DNA from: Rhodococcus sp. KBS0724
GTDB lineage: Bacteria > Actinomycetota > Actinomycetes > Mycobacteriales > Mycobacteriaceae
Direction of reading: 5' to 3'
DNA length: 64,000 nucleotides
Assembly: GCF_005938745.2 (NCBI RefSeq)
Contig: NZ_VCBX02000001.1
Coordinates: 4,354,501-4,418,500 of the forward strand
In this document: positions 55,379 to 64,000 of the stretch, one piece after another
Layout of the letters: each line of letters begins with the position of its first letter
Position numbering within the stretch: the first letter of the stretch is position 1
Notes under the pieces: model-generated
Database searches by the model: none
Told to the model about the DNA's origin: nothing
Seen by the model: the letters and a program-made list of their open reading frames with translations, nothing else
Made by a program: the position numbers and the translations under genes

Positions 55379-56455
55379 CTACAGCAGTAAGAAGTAGGCC
55401 AGCACCGCGAGCGCGATGATCGCCGCTACGGCGGCTACCGCGATCACGATGCGCGTAGAACCGGACTTGCCACTCTCGGTCTCCGCCACCGACGTACCTT
55501 CTGCCTCCGCAGTGGCCACCTGTGCCGCCTCGGCCGACGCGGCAACCCGCGGGACGTTGTCGAATACTTCGGTGACGTCGTGTGACGGCGGCAGTCCGAT
55601 CGGCACGATCTTGTGCGACGTCGACGTGAAACCGGCAGCAAGAATTGCCGCACCGAGCGCTGCCGACTGTTCCGGCCCCGGTCCGAGTTCACAACGGACA
55701 TTGAGCTTTTCGGCGACGCCTACAGCAATGGCCGTCATCGCCGCTTTGTCGCCCGCCATGTCACCGTCGCCGGTCACGACAACGGCGTCGAGGTTTTCCG
55801 GCATCCATCCGAAGGCGCCGAGCGCCGTCGCGATCCGTGAACTCGGCGAGCTTCCGTCGCCGGCAAATCCGAATGCGCGACCGGCGGCAACACCCGAACG
55901 CACCAGGGTGACAGCGGCTCCGGTGTCGTCGACGTGATAGATCCCGATGAGCGTTCCGGCCAGGGCCGCGATTTCCGATTCGAACCACGCCGACACCGCT
56001 TCGGCGTCGGAAACCAGGGTGACACGTTCGAGGCCCGCGTAGACCAGCGAATCACGCAGGATCGCCGCCGTCGAAGAATCCCAGCGTGACGGGTACGTCG
56101 CCACGATGTCAGGTGCGCCGCCGTCCTTGCCCCCACGATCGGGCAGCGGCTCGCATTCCTGCAACAGACAGCGCAGCGACGTTGCCACCAAATCTTCAGC
56201 GCGATAACGGGTATCAGCTGTTCCGGCCACACCGCTCGGATCGCCGACGCGGGCCACGAAACCCGTCCAGCTCTCCGTGAACTCACGGCCGCCGCCCAAC
56301 TCCGACTCGCCGCCGAGCACGGTGGTGCCGTCCTTGCGTTGATTGAGAACCGTGTCCCGAACGATCACCACCGGATCAGCCGAACCTGGATCGTTCGACG
56401 CCACCACTGCCGTCGACACCACTGTGCCGATCCGCACTCCCACACCTATGGACAT
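55379..56455 (-). CDS. Tail-anchored Hsp70/actin-fold protein
   Basis: This 358-aa protein resembles a shortened Hsp70 ATPase domain. It has VGVRIGTVVSTAVV at the start (phosphate 1-like), an ATYPSRWDSSTAAILRDSLVYAGL segment like the Hsp70 PAYF...QR region, LVSDAEAVSAWF, and VVVTGDGDMAG where Hsp70 has its phosphate 2/adenosine loop. It lacks the peptide-binding domain and instead ends in an Ala/Glu-rich linker and a C-terminal membrane helix (about residues 335-357). Related actinobacterial proteins are uncharacterised. It lies between the cyclotransferase and amiA1, where M. tuberculosis has no gene. Confidence 0.78.
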   Translation of the reverse strand: MSIGVGVRIGTVVSTAVVASNDPGSADPVVIVRDTVLNQRKDGTTVLGGESELGGGREFTESWTGFVARVGDPSGVAGTADTRYRAEDLVATSLRCLLQECEPLPDRGGKDGGAPDIVATYPSRWDSSTAAILRDSLVYAGLERVTLVSDAEAVSAWFESEIAALAGTLIGIYHVDDTGAAVTLVRSGVAAGRAFGFAGDGSSPSSRIATALGAFGWMPENLDAVVVTGDGDMAGDKAAMTAIAVGVAEKLNVRCELGPGPEQSAALGAAILAAGFTSTSHKIVPIGLPPSHDVTEVFDNVPRVAASAEAAQVATAEAEGTSVAETESGKSGSTRIVIAVAAVAAIIALAVLAYFLLL

Positions 56456-56510
56456 GCCCGTACCTTCACTCGAACCTTACGAAAAACGGTGCCCCCGACG
56501 GGAACCGGAA

Positions 56511-57659
56511 CTAACCGAGAACGAGGCTTGTGAGTACCTTCACACCCACACCGAGCGCGCGCTCGTCGAGATCGAATGTGGGTTGATGGATATCGAGTTG
56601 TTCACCTTCGCCGGACCACACGCCCAACCTGGCCATTGCGCCAGGTACGGTCTCGAGGTACCACGAAAAGTCTTCTCCACCACCGGATTGTGGTGTGTCT
56701 GCCAGGGCGTCCTGCCCGACGCTGGCGATGGCGTCCTCGAACATACGCGTCGAGACCTCGTCATTGACGACGGGCGGGACACCGCGGCGATAGTTCAGTT
56801 GATAGCGGACACCTGTTGGTGCAAGCAGTCCGTGCACGATCTCCTCGACGAGAGGTTCGAGCAGTTCCCAGGTTTCGTGATCGCCGGTTCGGACGGTGCC
56901 TGTCATCATGCCGGTCTGCGGGATCGCATTAGGCGCCTGACCGGCGCTGACCGCACCCCACACCATGACGGTTCCGGTGCGCGGATCGATGCGACGGCTG
57001 AGCATTCCCGGCAAACCCGTGACAACAGTTCCGAGCGCGTAAATAAGATCGGTGGTCAGGTGAGGCCGCGACGTATGACCACCGGGTGAGTCCAGAACCA
57101 CTTCGACGGTATCGGCTGCGGACGTGATCGCACCGAGTCGCATACCGACCTGGCCGGCTTCCAGGCGCGGATCACAATGCAGAGCAAAGATTCTCGATAC
57201 ACCGTCGAGCGCTCCGGCCGCGATGACGTCGAGCGCACCGCCGGGCATCACCTCTTCGGCCGGCTGGAAGATCAACCGAACTCCGACGGGAAGTTCCGGC
57301 AACGACGCCAAGGCCAGACCCGCGCCCAACAGGATCGTGGTGTGCGCGTCGTGCCCACAAGCATGGGAAACACCCGGGACCGTGGACGAGTACGTGGCGC
57401 CCGTCGCCTCCTGCATCGGCAGTGCGTCCATGTCGGCGCGCAGGGCGATGCGGGGTCCGTCCGGACCGATGTCACACGTCAAACCCGTGCCGCCGGGAAG
57501 CACCTTCGGTGAGAGTCCCGCCGCGGTGAGCCGCGTCGCGACAAATTCCGTTGTCGCGTACTCGTGGCGAGCCAGTTCGGGGTTGGCGTGAATGTGCCGT
57601 CGCCACGCGACCAGATCGTCGGTATGCGCGTGAATCCAAGTATCGATTGCCGCGTTCAC
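56511..57659 (-). CDS. amiA1: M20 family amidohydrolase AmiA1
   Basis: This 382-aa metal-dependent amidohydrolase of the M20D group has RRHIHANPELARHEY at the start, the metal-binding HACGHDAHTT (Cys ~101, His ~103), and PAEEVMPGG with the catalytic Glu. Members hydrolyse N-acyl amino acids such as hippurate or indole-acetyl conjugates. It overlaps amiB1 by 4 nt, the upstream gene of the same strand. The pair corresponds to Rv3305c-Rv3306c. The true substrate is not known. Confidence 0.9.
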   Translation of the reverse strand: MNAAIDTWIHAHTDDLVAWRRHIHANPELARHEYATTEFVATRLTAAGLSPKVLPGGTGLTCDIGPDGPRIALRADMDALPMQEATGATYSSTVPGVSHACGHDAHTTILLGAGLALASLPELPVGVRLIFQPAEEVMPGGALDVIAAGALDGVSRIFALHCDPRLEAGQVGMRLGAITSAADTVEVVLDSPGGHTSRPHLTTDLIYALGTVVTGLPGMLSRRIDPRTGTVMVWGAVSAGQAPNAIPQTGMMTGTVRTGDHETWELLEPLVEEIVHGLLAPTGVRYQLNYRRGVPPVVNDEVSTRMFEDAIASVGQDALADTPQSGGGEDFSWYLETVPGAMARLGVWSGEGEQLDIHQPTFDLDERALGVGVKVLTSLVLG

Positions 57660-58816
57660 CGGCGATCTACTCCTTCCAACAGACGGGCGCGTTCCGAAGG
57701 ATCGGACGCTACCCGGACAGCAGTGCGAGCCAAGGCTATTGCGCCGTCGACAACAGCGCGATCAGCGGATTCCGTGACACATGCCGCCGCGAACTCCGGC
57801 TGATGTGTCACTGCCCCAGCTGAATCCAAACCGATAACGGGATGAATTCCAGGAATCACGTTGGTGACATTACCCATGTCGGTACTCCCGAGCGGACGGG
57901 AACGCTCCCATTCCGGTGCCAACGGCACCCGGCCCAGATCCAGGATCTGTTCGCGGTACACATCAGCAAGCCACGGATCTGGAGTCAGCTCGGTGTAGGT
58001 AGGCGACACGGTGCGGATCTCGTGAGTGCAGCCGGTGCCCAGAGCGCCGGCGGCAAAACAGGCATCGGCCCGCTCGGACAGATTGGCCAGCGACGCGGCG
58101 GTCTCCGCCCGCAGGTAGTACAACAGTTCCGAACGCGCCGGCACGATGTTCGGGGCGGTTCCGCCGTCACTGACGATGCCGTGAATCTGCTGACCGGGGA
58201 GCAGGTGCTGGCGCAACAGTCCCACTGCCACCTGAGCCAGTGTTGCCGCATCGGCGGCATTGAGCCCGAATTCCGGCGCCGCGGACGCGTGGGCCTCTCG
58301 GCCGTGGTAGCTGACGGCGATATCCGCCAAGGCCAACGACGTCGCACCGATGATGTCGATCGGGCCGGGGTGAACCATCATCGCAGCGCCGACGCCGTCG
58401 AACGCGCCGCGTTCGAGCATCAGCACTTTGCCGCCACCGGTTTCCTCGGCGGGCGTTCCGATCACCCGAACCGTGATGCCGAGTTGATCCGCCACCGACG
58501 CCAAGGCGATGCCGGCGCCTACCGCCGCCGAAGCGATGATGTTGTGTCCGCACGCGTGACCGATGTCCGGAAGGGCGTCGTACTCGGCGCAGATCGCGAT
58601 GACGAGTTCTCCGCTGCCGTACGTCGCGTCGAACGCCGTGGGCAGATCGACCAGACCGCGGGTGATCGCGAAGTCGTGCTCCTCCAACAGGTCAGCGGTC
58701 TTGGCGCTGCTGCGGTATTCCTCGAATGCGAGCTCCGGATCACCGTGAATCGAGTGCGACAGCGCAATCAGATCGGTCTCCACAGACCTGACTACGCCGT
58801 CGACTTCATGATTCAC
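57656..58816 (-). CDS. amiB1: M20 family amidohydrolase AmiB1
   Basis: This 386-aa paralogue of AmiA1 has HSIHGDPELAFEEYRS, the metal site GHACGHNIIAS and PAEETGGGK. The aminobenzoyl-glutamate utilisation protein B (AbgB) is a close functional model, with paired subunits encoded by neighbouring genes. The GTG at 58816 lies 12 bp after the enoyl-CoA hydratase-like stop, and amiA1 follows with a 4-nt overlap, so a three-gene operon is likely. Confidence 0.9.
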   Translation of the reverse strand: MNHEVDGVVRSVETDLIALSHSIHGDPELAFEEYRSSAKTADLLEEHDFAITRGLVDLPTAFDATYGSGELVIAICAEYDALPDIGHACGHNIIASAAVGAGIALASVADQLGITVRVIGTPAEETGGGKVLMLERGAFDGVGAAMMVHPGPIDIIGATSLALADIAVSYHGREAHASAAPEFGLNAADAATLAQVAVGLLRQHLLPGQQIHGIVSDGGTAPNIVPARSELLYYLRAETAASLANLSERADACFAAGALGTGCTHEIRTVSPTYTELTPDPWLADVYREQILDLGRVPLAPEWERSRPLGSTDMGNVTNVIPGIHPVIGLDSAGAVTHQPEFAAACVTESADRAVVDGAIALARTAVRVASDPSERARLLEGVDRR

Positions 58817-58828
58817 CGAATCATTGTC

Positions 58829-59527
58829 TCACCCGAACGAGAAGTTGCTCTTGTCAGTCACCCGTCCAAGATCAACCAACAGGTCGCGATGAATCCCGGC
58901 CTTGATTCCGGCCAGGTTCGGTCCGTGCGTTGGCGTGAGCGCAGCGGCCTTGGCCACGGCGGTCGCGAGCACCGAATCGCCCTCGACGGTTTCCTGGACA
59001 ATTCCGGCAGATAGTGCGTCGGCGCCACCGAACCGGCGCCCGGTGGTCATGGCCTCCACGGCCGTCTGCTTGGGAAGTCTGCTGTTCAGCAAGGCCGACA
59101 TGCCCACGGTGAACGGCATGTTCAGGCCAACCTCGGGCAAGCAGTAGAAGCCGCGGCCGGCGCGCATGATCTGGAAATCGTGCGCCGTCGCGAACATCGC
59201 TCCCGCTCCGAAGGCGTGGCCACCGATCGCCGCAACCGTCGCCATCGGGAAGGTCAGCAAGCGGGTGTACAGCGTGTGCACCTTGTCGAGGTACCCCGGA
59301 AGGCCGTCGAGATTGGCGAAGATCCACGTCGTGTCGAGACCGTTCGTGTAGAACTTGCCTGTCGCCGTGGTGACCAGCGCAGCCGGCCCCTCGTGTGCTT
59401 CGACCTCGTCCAGTGCGCTGTGCACAGTCTGGATCCAGTCAGGAGTGAAACGGTTCTCGTTGTCCGTTTCGCCCTCGTTGCCGAGGTACAGGATGAATAC
59501 GTCGCCGTCGCGTTCGAGATAAGGCAT
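58829..59527 (-). CDS. Enoyl-CoA hydratase/isomerase-family protein
   Basis: This 232-aa crotonase-fold protein has [14 protein letters not shown] as the first oxyanion region and [23 protein letters not shown] as the second, followed by [14 protein letters not shown]. It ends about 25 residues earlier than a typical hydratase. The paired catalytic Glu residues of crotonase are not evident, with GLNM at the second site, so it may be a delta3-enoyl-CoA isomerase-type member. ATG 59527 is chosen because the crotonase N-terminal strand starts there. It heads the amiB1-amiA1 operon. Confidence 0.85.
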   Translation of the reverse strand: MPYLERDGDVFILYLGNEGETDNENRFTPDWIQTVHSALDEVEAHEGPAALVTTATGKFYTNGLDTTWIFANLDGLPGYLDKVHTLYTRLLTFPMATVAAIGGHAFGAGAMFATAHDFQIMRAGRGFYCLPEVGLNMPFTVGMSALLNSRLPKQTAVEAMTTGRRFGGADALSAGIVQETVEGDSVLATAVAKAAALTPTHGPNLAGIKAGIHRDLLVDLGRVTDKSNFSFG

Positions 59528-59581
59528 GAAAGGCAGAGTAATGCCCGGTAGGTCATCCGACGAACCGACCCGACTCGTCAG

Positions 59582-59587
59582 TAAGGT
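59582..59587 (+). promoter_or_regulatory. Putative -10 element for punA
   Basis: TAAGGT ends 7 nt before the ATG at 59595, in the leaderless position. The in-frame ATG at 59526 lies inside the divergent neighbour and is not favoured. Confidence 0.5.
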
Positions 59588-59594
59588 TGCGCAC

Positions 59595-60380
59595 ATGGGA
59601 ACGATCGCCGAAGCCGCCGCTGCTGCTCTGTCCGCTATGACCGGAAGCGCGCCGCCGTCCGTCGCCGTAGTCCTCGGCTCGGGGTGGACTGACGCTGCCG
59701 ACCAGTTCGGCGAGCCCACCGCCGAGGTGTCGATGGCCGACCTACCCGGCTTTGCTCCGCCGTCGGCGCTCGGCCATGCCGGAACCATCCGCACCGTCAC
59801 GGTCGGTGATACCCAGGTTCTGCTGCTCCTCGGGCGCACCCACGCCTACGAGGGCCATGAACTCAGCTCAGTGGTCCATCCCGTTCGCACCGCCATCGCA
59901 GCGGGTGCGGACACCGTCATCCTCACCAATGCCGCCGGCGGTATCCGCGAGGACTACACCGTCGGTCAACCGGTCCTGATCAGTGACCACCTCAATCTGA
60001 CAGCCCGTTCACCGTTGGTCGGCGCGGAATTTGTCGACCTCGTCGACGCGTACTCCCCCGAACTCCGAGCGCTCGCCCGCTCCATCGACCCCGAACTGGT
60101 CGAAGGCGTGTACGCCGGACTGCCAGGGCCCCATTACGAAACGCCGGCCGAAATCCGAATGCTGCGTACCCTCGGCGCCGACCTCGTGGGCATGTCGACT
60201 GTCCACGAGACCATCGCGGCCCGTGCGCTGGGGGCACGCGTGTTGGGCATCTCGATGGTCACCAATCTTGCGGCGGGCATCACCGGCGCACCACTCGATC
60301 ACCAGGAAGTGCTCGCGGCAGGCAAGGCTTCCGCCACCCGAGTGGGAACGCTGCTGCGCCAACTGGTCCGCGAACTGTGA
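59595..60380 (+). CDS. punA: Purine nucleoside phosphorylase (trimeric type)
   Basis: This 261-aa protein phosphorolyses inosine and guanosine to the free base and ribose-1-phosphate. It has VAVVLGSGW, the substrate motif [35 protein letters not shown], and [15 protein letters not shown]. The size and motifs are those of the class I (trimeric) enzyme. It overlaps the phosphomutase gene by 4 nt (GTGA) and corresponds to Rv3307. Confidence 0.95.
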   Translation: MGTIAEAAAAALSAMTGSAPPSVAVVLGSGWTDAADQFGEPTAEVSMADLPGFAPPSALGHAGTIRTVTVGDTQVLLLLGRTHAYEGHELSSVVHPVRTAIAAGADTVILTNAAGGIREDYTVGQPVLISDHLNLTARSPLVGAEFVDLVDAYSPELRALARSIDPELVEGVYAGLPGPHYETPAEIRMLRTLGADLVGMSTVHETIAARALGARVLGISMVTNLAAGITGAPLDHQEVLAAGKASATRVGTLLRQLVREL

Positions 60381-61981
60381 ACCAAGCGGTACAGGAGTGG
60401 ATCAACTCCGATCCCGACCCCGAGACGCGGCGCGAACTCGAATCGCTCTCCGAACATGAACTGGCCGAACGTTTTTCCGCCCCACTGACCTTTGGTACAG
60501 CGGGGTTGCGCGGTCCGGTACGAGGTGGCCCACACGGAATGAACGTGGCCGTTGTCATCCGCACCACCGCCGGACTCGGAGCGTGGCTGAAAGCGCACGG
60601 TCACAGCGGCTCTCACGTTGTTGTCGGCCGCGACGCTCGCCACGGTTCCGAAGCATTTGCGACTGCCGCCGCCGAGGTCCTGGCCGCCGACGGATTCGAC
60701 GTGACCCTTCTCCCCCGCCCGCTGCCGACTCCGGTGCTCGCATTTGCCGTTCGATCACTCGGCGCCACTGCCGGAATCCAGATCACCGCGTCGCACAACC
60801 CCGCCGCGGATAACGGCTACAAGGTGTACTTGGACGGCGGATCGCAACTGGTCTCACCGGCCGATCGTGAGATCGAAAGCGCAATCGCGAAGGTCAGTGG
60901 TGCGTCGAGCATCGCCAGAACCCCGGTGACGGCGGTGGACAATACGGCGCCGGATAACTCCGTGATCGACAACTACATACGACGCGTCTCGACCCTTCCG
61001 CACGGGCAAGCCCGCAACATTCGCATCGCACTGACACCACTACACGGCGTCGGTGGCGACACCGCACTGGCTGCGTTGCATGCCGCCGGTTTCACCGACG
61101 TCCACGTAGTCGCCGAGCAGTTCGATCCCGATCCCGATTTCCCGACCGTCGCCTTTCCCAATCCGGAAGAGCCGGGCGCTGCCGATGCGCTCCTCGCGCT
61201 GGCCGACACCGTAAACGCTGATCTCGCGATAGCTCTCGATCCGGATGCCGACCGCTGCGCCGTCGGGGTACACGACGGCGACGGGTGGCGGATGCTCCGT
61301 GGAGACGAGACCGGCGTGCTGCTTGCCGACCACGTACTTTCCACGGCGCAACCGAATTCGCTGGTAGCAACCACCATCGTGTCGTCCACTCTGCTCTCGA
61401 AATTGGCTCCCACTCGCGGCGCCCGGTTCGCGTGCACCCTCACCGGGTTCAAATGGCTCACCCGAGCGGGCGACGGCCTTGTCTACGCCTACGAAGAAGC
61501 GATCGGCCACTGTGTCGACCCCGACGCCGTCCGGGACAAGGACGGAATCTCCGCCGCCGTTCTGGTTGCCGATCTGGTTGCCACCCTCTCGGAAAACGAC
61601 CGAACCTTGCTGGATGTGCTCGACGACTACGCCCTCGAATTCGGCTACCACCACGGGGACCAAGTTTCCCGCAGAGTCGACGACGTTGCCGACATCACCA
61701 CGATCATGGATCGCGTGCGGAACAATCCACCACACGAAATCTGCGGCGAAGCAGTCATGTTCGAAGATCTGGCCACACCCGACTCGCCACTGCGCACCGA
61801 CGCTGTGGTGTTCACCGGCGCGACGACGCGCATCGTCATCCGCCCGTCCGGCACCGAGCCCAAACTCAAGTGCTACCTCGAAGTCGTGATTCCGGTAGCG
61901 GCCCGCAGCGAACTCGTCGACGCCCAGGCAGCAGCGAAGGCCCGGACAACACAACTCCGGGCCTTCGCAGAAAATTTGTAG
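60377..61981 (+). CDS. pmmB: Phosphohexomutase/phosphopentomutase-family enzyme PmmB
   Basis: This 534-aa alpha-D-phosphohexomutase superfamily enzyme has the phosphoserine loop TASHNP (Ser ~139), the metal loop [10 protein letters not shown], and a C-terminal phosphate-binding [12 protein letters not shown]. An N-terminal FGTAGLRG loop is present. The coupling to a nucleoside phosphorylase suggests it converts ribose-1-phosphate to ribose-5-phosphate, although the M. tuberculosis gene is named as a phosphomannomutase. A 13-bp hairpin lies inside its last codons and the gene ends 1 bp from the convergent upp stop. Confidence 0.92.
   Translation: MNQAVQEWINSDPDPETRRELESLSEHELAERFSAPLTFGTAGLRGPVRGGPHGMNVAVVIRTTAGLGAWLKAHGHSGSHVVVGRDARHGSEAFATAAAEVLAADGFDVTLLPRPLPTPVLAFAVRSLGATAGIQITASHNPAADNGYKVYLDGGSQLVSPADREIESAIAKVSGASSIARTPVTAVDNTAPDNSVIDNYIRRVSTLPHGQARNIRIALTPLHGVGGDTALAALHAAGFTDVHVVAEQFDPDPDFPTVAFPNPEEPGAADALLALADTVNADLAIALDPDADRCAVGVHDGDGWRMLRGDETGVLLADHVLSTAQPNSLVATTIVSSTLLSKLAPTRGARFACTLTGFKWLTRAGDGLVYAYEEAIGHCVDPDAVRDKDGISAAVLVADLVATLSENDRTLLDVLDDYALEFGYHHGDQVSRRVDDVADITTIMDRVRNNPPHEICGEAVMFEDLATPDSPLRTDAVVFTGATTRIVIRPSGTEPKLKCYLEVVIPVAARSELVDAQAAAKARTTQLRAFAENL
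61934..61968. terminator. Hairpin inside the 3' end of pmmB
   Basis: GCGAAGGCCCGGA (61934-61946) and its exact complement (61956-61968) form a perfect 13-bp stem with a 9-nt loop, within the last 16 codons of pmmB and followed by AGAAAATTT. It probably terminates pmmB and, from the other side, upp, whose stop codon is 15 bp away. Confidence 0.7.
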
Positions 61982-61982
61982 G

Positions 61983-62606
61983 CTAGCGCGGTCCGAACTG
62001 CCGATCGCCCGCGTCGCCGAGTCCGGGCAGGATGAAAGCGTTCTCGTCCAAGCCGTCGTCGATGCTCGCCAGAACCAGCCGAACCGGGTGGCCGGACTCC
62101 GCAAGCGCGTCGACGCCACGCGGTGCCGCAACAACACACACTGCCGTGACGTCGGTAGCGCCGCGCGCAACGAGCAGGTCGATCGTGTGAACCATCGATC
62201 CACCGGTTGCCAGCATCGGATCGAGTACGAATACCGGGATTCCGGAAAGATCAGCAGGCAGCGACTCGAGATACGGAACGGGTGCGTGAGTCTTCTCGTC
62301 GCGCGCCATTCCCACAAAGCCGACACCGGCCGAAGGGATCAACGCACTGGCCTGCTCGACCATGCCCAGACCGGCGCGCAGCACCGGGACCAGCAACGGA
62401 GGCTTGGCAAGTCGAATACCTGTTGTCGCCGCCACCGGTGTGTCGACGGGGAACTCTTCGATCTCCGCATCGCGCATTGCCTCGTACACGAGCATGTGCG
62501 TGAGTCGACGCAGAGCTGACCGGAATGTCGAATTGTCACTGCGTGCATCACGCATTGTCGTCAGGAGTGCCGCTGCCAGCGGATGGTCGACTACGTGCGT
62601 TTGCAT
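61983..62606 (-). CDS. upp: Uracil phosphoribosyltransferase
   Basis: This 207-aa protein makes UMP from uracil and PRPP. It shows [19 protein letters not shown], the PRPP-binding loop [14 protein letters not shown], and the conserved C-terminus [17 protein letters not shown]. Length and ends equal those I recall for Rv3309c, which supports ATG 62606; ATG 62612 is two codons upstream. It is convergent with pmmB. It could salvage uracil brought in by the NCS2 permease. Confidence 0.95.
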   Translation of the reverse strand: MQTHVVDHPLAAALLTTMRDARSDNSTFRSALRRLTHMLVYEAMRDAEIEEFPVDTPVAATTGIRLAKPPLLVPVLRAGLGMVEQASALIPSAGVGFVGMARDEKTHAPVPYLESLPADLSGIPVFVLDPMLATGGSMVHTIDLLVARGATDVTAVCVVAAPRGVDALAESGHPVRLVLASIDDGLDENAFILPGLGDAGDRQFGPR

Positions 62607-62688
62607 GACCATGAGGATAGTTCCTCGGGAACCGAGCGGCCCCCGGCGGCGTCCAAGAAAGGAGTAAGCGCAACGGGGGGAAGAGAAG

Positions 62689-63003
62689 TTGGACAATTTT
62701 CTAGCTCACACAGAAGACATCACGGACTTCGGTTCGCGTCTGGCCGCCATCGCCGACACCGTCGCGCGCGCCCAGGCCGACGCGGCCCGTCACGATCACA
62801 CTGCGCTCGGCGCAGTCCTGGGATTGATCGCCGAGGACTTCGTCCGTGTCACCGGCGAAGCACAACAGGCTCAGATCGACGACCTCGGCCGTCTCGCCAC
62901 CGTTGTATCCAGCGCCGCAGCCGCCACACACAGCGCCCGCGACCTGTATGCCGGCACTGACGAGTCGGTTCGCTCCGCCATCGTCGAAGCGGCCCGGACA
63001 TGA
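62689..63003 (+). CDS. EspC-like (DUF2580/WXG100-like) small secreted-type protein
   Basis: This 104-aa, almost wholly alpha-helical protein has low Trp/Cys content. Its length and helix-rich make-up ([44 protein letters not shown]) resemble EspC-family substrates of type VII secretion. It starts at TTG 62689 with a purine-rich GGGGGGAAGAG upstream. It overlaps the NlpC/P60 gene by 4 nt. No ESX machinery genes are visible in the window. No WxG is present, so the call rests on length, helix content and partner. Confidence 0.65.
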   Translation: MDNFLAHTEDITDFGSRLAAIADTVARAQADAARHDHTALGAVLGLIAEDFVRVTGEAQQAQIDDLGRLATVVSSAAAATHSARDLYAGTDESVRSAIVEAART

Positions 63004-63977
63004 TCCCCGTCGAGGCCCTTGCCCGGCCGATCATCGACCTGGTGGCAACCCTGGGGTCCGGCGTCACCGACTCGAACGGACCTGAGGTCGGACTCCGCAT
63101 CGCGTCGGACGTTCTGGAGATCGCCTACCAACTCGGTACCGCCGCGCTGGGGGAACTGTCCGGCGGCGGAACATCCACCGCGGGCATGAACGCCGCAACA
63201 GCGATGACCGAGCAGACCCAAGCGGCAACTCGAACACTCACCGACCGAGGCACCGACATCGCCGGAATTGTCGACGAGGCAACCATGACGGTGTCCGCCG
63301 GGATCAACGAATTGAACGGCATCTTGCAGTCGTTTCTCGGTATCGCCGCCAAAGCCGGTCCGGCTCTCCTGACACCACCAGGTCAATTGATGCTCGTTGC
63401 AGCGGCATTCGACCATCTGGGGCGCGCAATATCCGTCGTGGAGAGAATGCGCGGCGATCTCACCGGGTCCACCGACAAAATGTCCGCTCTGGTGCCGCCG
63501 GTAGCGCTACCGGATACCGCGCCCGGGGCCACGAATGCGGAGTCGTCAACCGGTTCCGTTGCGAGTACCGGCAGTGCGGCAGCGGGATTGCAGATCGATT
63601 TGCCCGACGGTTCTGTTGCGACTGCGCCAAACGCCGAAGCCGCCGCTGCGGTGCGCAATGCGCTCACCCAGCAAGGAGTGCCGTACGAGTGGGGCGGAAC
63701 CTCACCCGGAGTAGGCCTCGACTGCAGTGGTTTGACGCAATGGGCCTACGGACAAGCGGGCGTCGACATTCCGCGCCTTGCTCAGGAACAAGGCATCGGC
63801 AGCCCCGTCGATCAGGCCAATCTCCTGCCGGGCGACCTCGCAGTCTGGGACGGCCACGTCGCCATGGTGATCGGCAACGGCCAGATGGTCGAGGCCGGCG
63901 ACCCCGTCAGCGTCAGCCCCGTCCGAACATCCAACATCGGCATGGGATTTCACGGCTTCTACCGACCCACCGAGTGA
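63000..63977 (+). CDS. NlpC/P60 peptidoglycan endopeptidase with helical N-terminal domain
   Basis: This 325-aa protein has a helical N-terminal half (about residues 1-160) of the type VII-substrate kind, an Ala/Ser/Thr-rich linker and a C-terminal NlpC/P60 domain. The catalytic triad fits Cys 242 (LDCSGLTQWAY), His 286 (WDGHVAMVIG) and Glu 298. The His-Glu spacing of 12 is the same as I recall in RipA. It should cut the D-Glu-mDAP bond of the peptidoglycan stem. No Sec signal peptide is seen, so export with the EspC-like partner is plausible. Confidence 0.87.
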   Translation: MIPVEALARPIIDLVATLGSGVTDSNGPEVGLRIASDVLEIAYQLGTAALGELSGGGTSTAGMNAATAMTEQTQAATRTLTDRGTDIAGIVDEATMTVSAGINELNGILQSFLGIAAKAGPALLTPPGQLMLVAAAFDHLGRAISVVERMRGDLTGSTDKMSALVPPVALPDTAPGATNAESSTGSVASTGSAAAGLQIDLPDGSVATAPNAEAAAAVRNALTQQGVPYEWGGTSPGVGLDCSGLTQWAYGQAGVDIPRLAQEQGIGSPVDQANLLPGDLAVWDGHVAMVIGNGQMVEAGDPVSVSPVRTSNIGMGFHGFYRPTE

Positions 63978-63978
63978 A

Positions 63979-64000
63979 ATGAGCACGATTATGCACGACA
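63979..64000 (+). CDS. Start of a further gene, cut by the window edge
   Basis: ATGAGCACG follows the NlpC/P60 stop by one base and stays open to the window end (7 codons). The tight spacing suggests a third gene in the same operon, but nothing about its product can be read. Confidence 0.35.

Overview
The window reads as chromosomal DNA of a mycolic-acid actinobacterium, most likely a Rhodococcus of moderate GC (R. erythropolis/qingshengii-like). The species is an inference; I ran no search. The backbone follows, gene by gene, my memory of the M. tuberculosis order Rv3277 to Rv3309c: GtrA-like protein, PH-domain protein, birA, accD5, accE5, maf, sseA, sufE-like, accA3, then lat, lrpA, a DUF1338 gene, pcd, lhr, nei, glpD2, lpdA, a gamma-glutamylcyclotransferase, amiA1, amiB1, deoD/punA, pmmB and upp. 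Accessory blocks sit between these genes, and no sigF/rsbW pair follows accA3.

Layout. 1-3.5 kb: end of a GtrA protein, a two-component system and two membrane proteins. 3.6-16.9 kb: biotin ligase and the acyl-CoA carboxylase subunits AccD5/AccE5/AccA3. This locus is interrupted by an MFS exporter and three PapA-like acyltransferases, a candidate lipid assembly and export set. 16.9-18.8 kb: small membrane proteins and a PtpB-like phosphatase. 18.9-25.6 kb: a purine-to-allantoin operon (uraD, uraH, uricase, 8-oxoguanine deaminase-like amidohydrolase, xanthine dehydrogenase FAD subunit and a fused Fe-S/Mo subunit). 25.6-30.2 kb: lysine catabolism (lat, lrp, DUF1338/HglS-type enzyme, pcd). 30.2-37.6 kb: an alpha/beta hydrolase, a frameshifted 2OG-Fe(II) oxygenase, a purine-type permease with an XRE-cupin regulator, an acyl-CoA dehydrogenase-like protein, an N-formylglutamate amidohydrolase-like protein and a Dcu transporter.

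37.7-43.1 kb: DNA repair (Lhr helicase, Nei glycosylase). 43.1-48.5 kb: TetR/MpaB-family pair sharing a long palindrome, several unknown membrane proteins, and a DUF222-HNH gene with an SOS-box-like site. 48.5-54.7 kb: glycerol catabolism (glpD, glpK), an aminoadipate-type aminotransferase and LpdA. 54.9-62.6 kb: a tail-anchored Hsp70-like protein, two M20 amidohydrolases, an enoyl-CoA hydratase-like protein and nucleoside/base salvage (punA, pmmB, upp). 62.7-64 kb: an EspC-like small protein and an NlpC/P60 hydrolase, with the first codons of a further gene at the edge.

Two features recur. Many genes have a TAnnnT hexamer ending 6-8 nt before the start codon, the layout of leaderless transcription. 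Many convergent pairs overlap at their 3' ends. I found no rRNA, tRNA, CRISPR array, insertion sequence or prophage.
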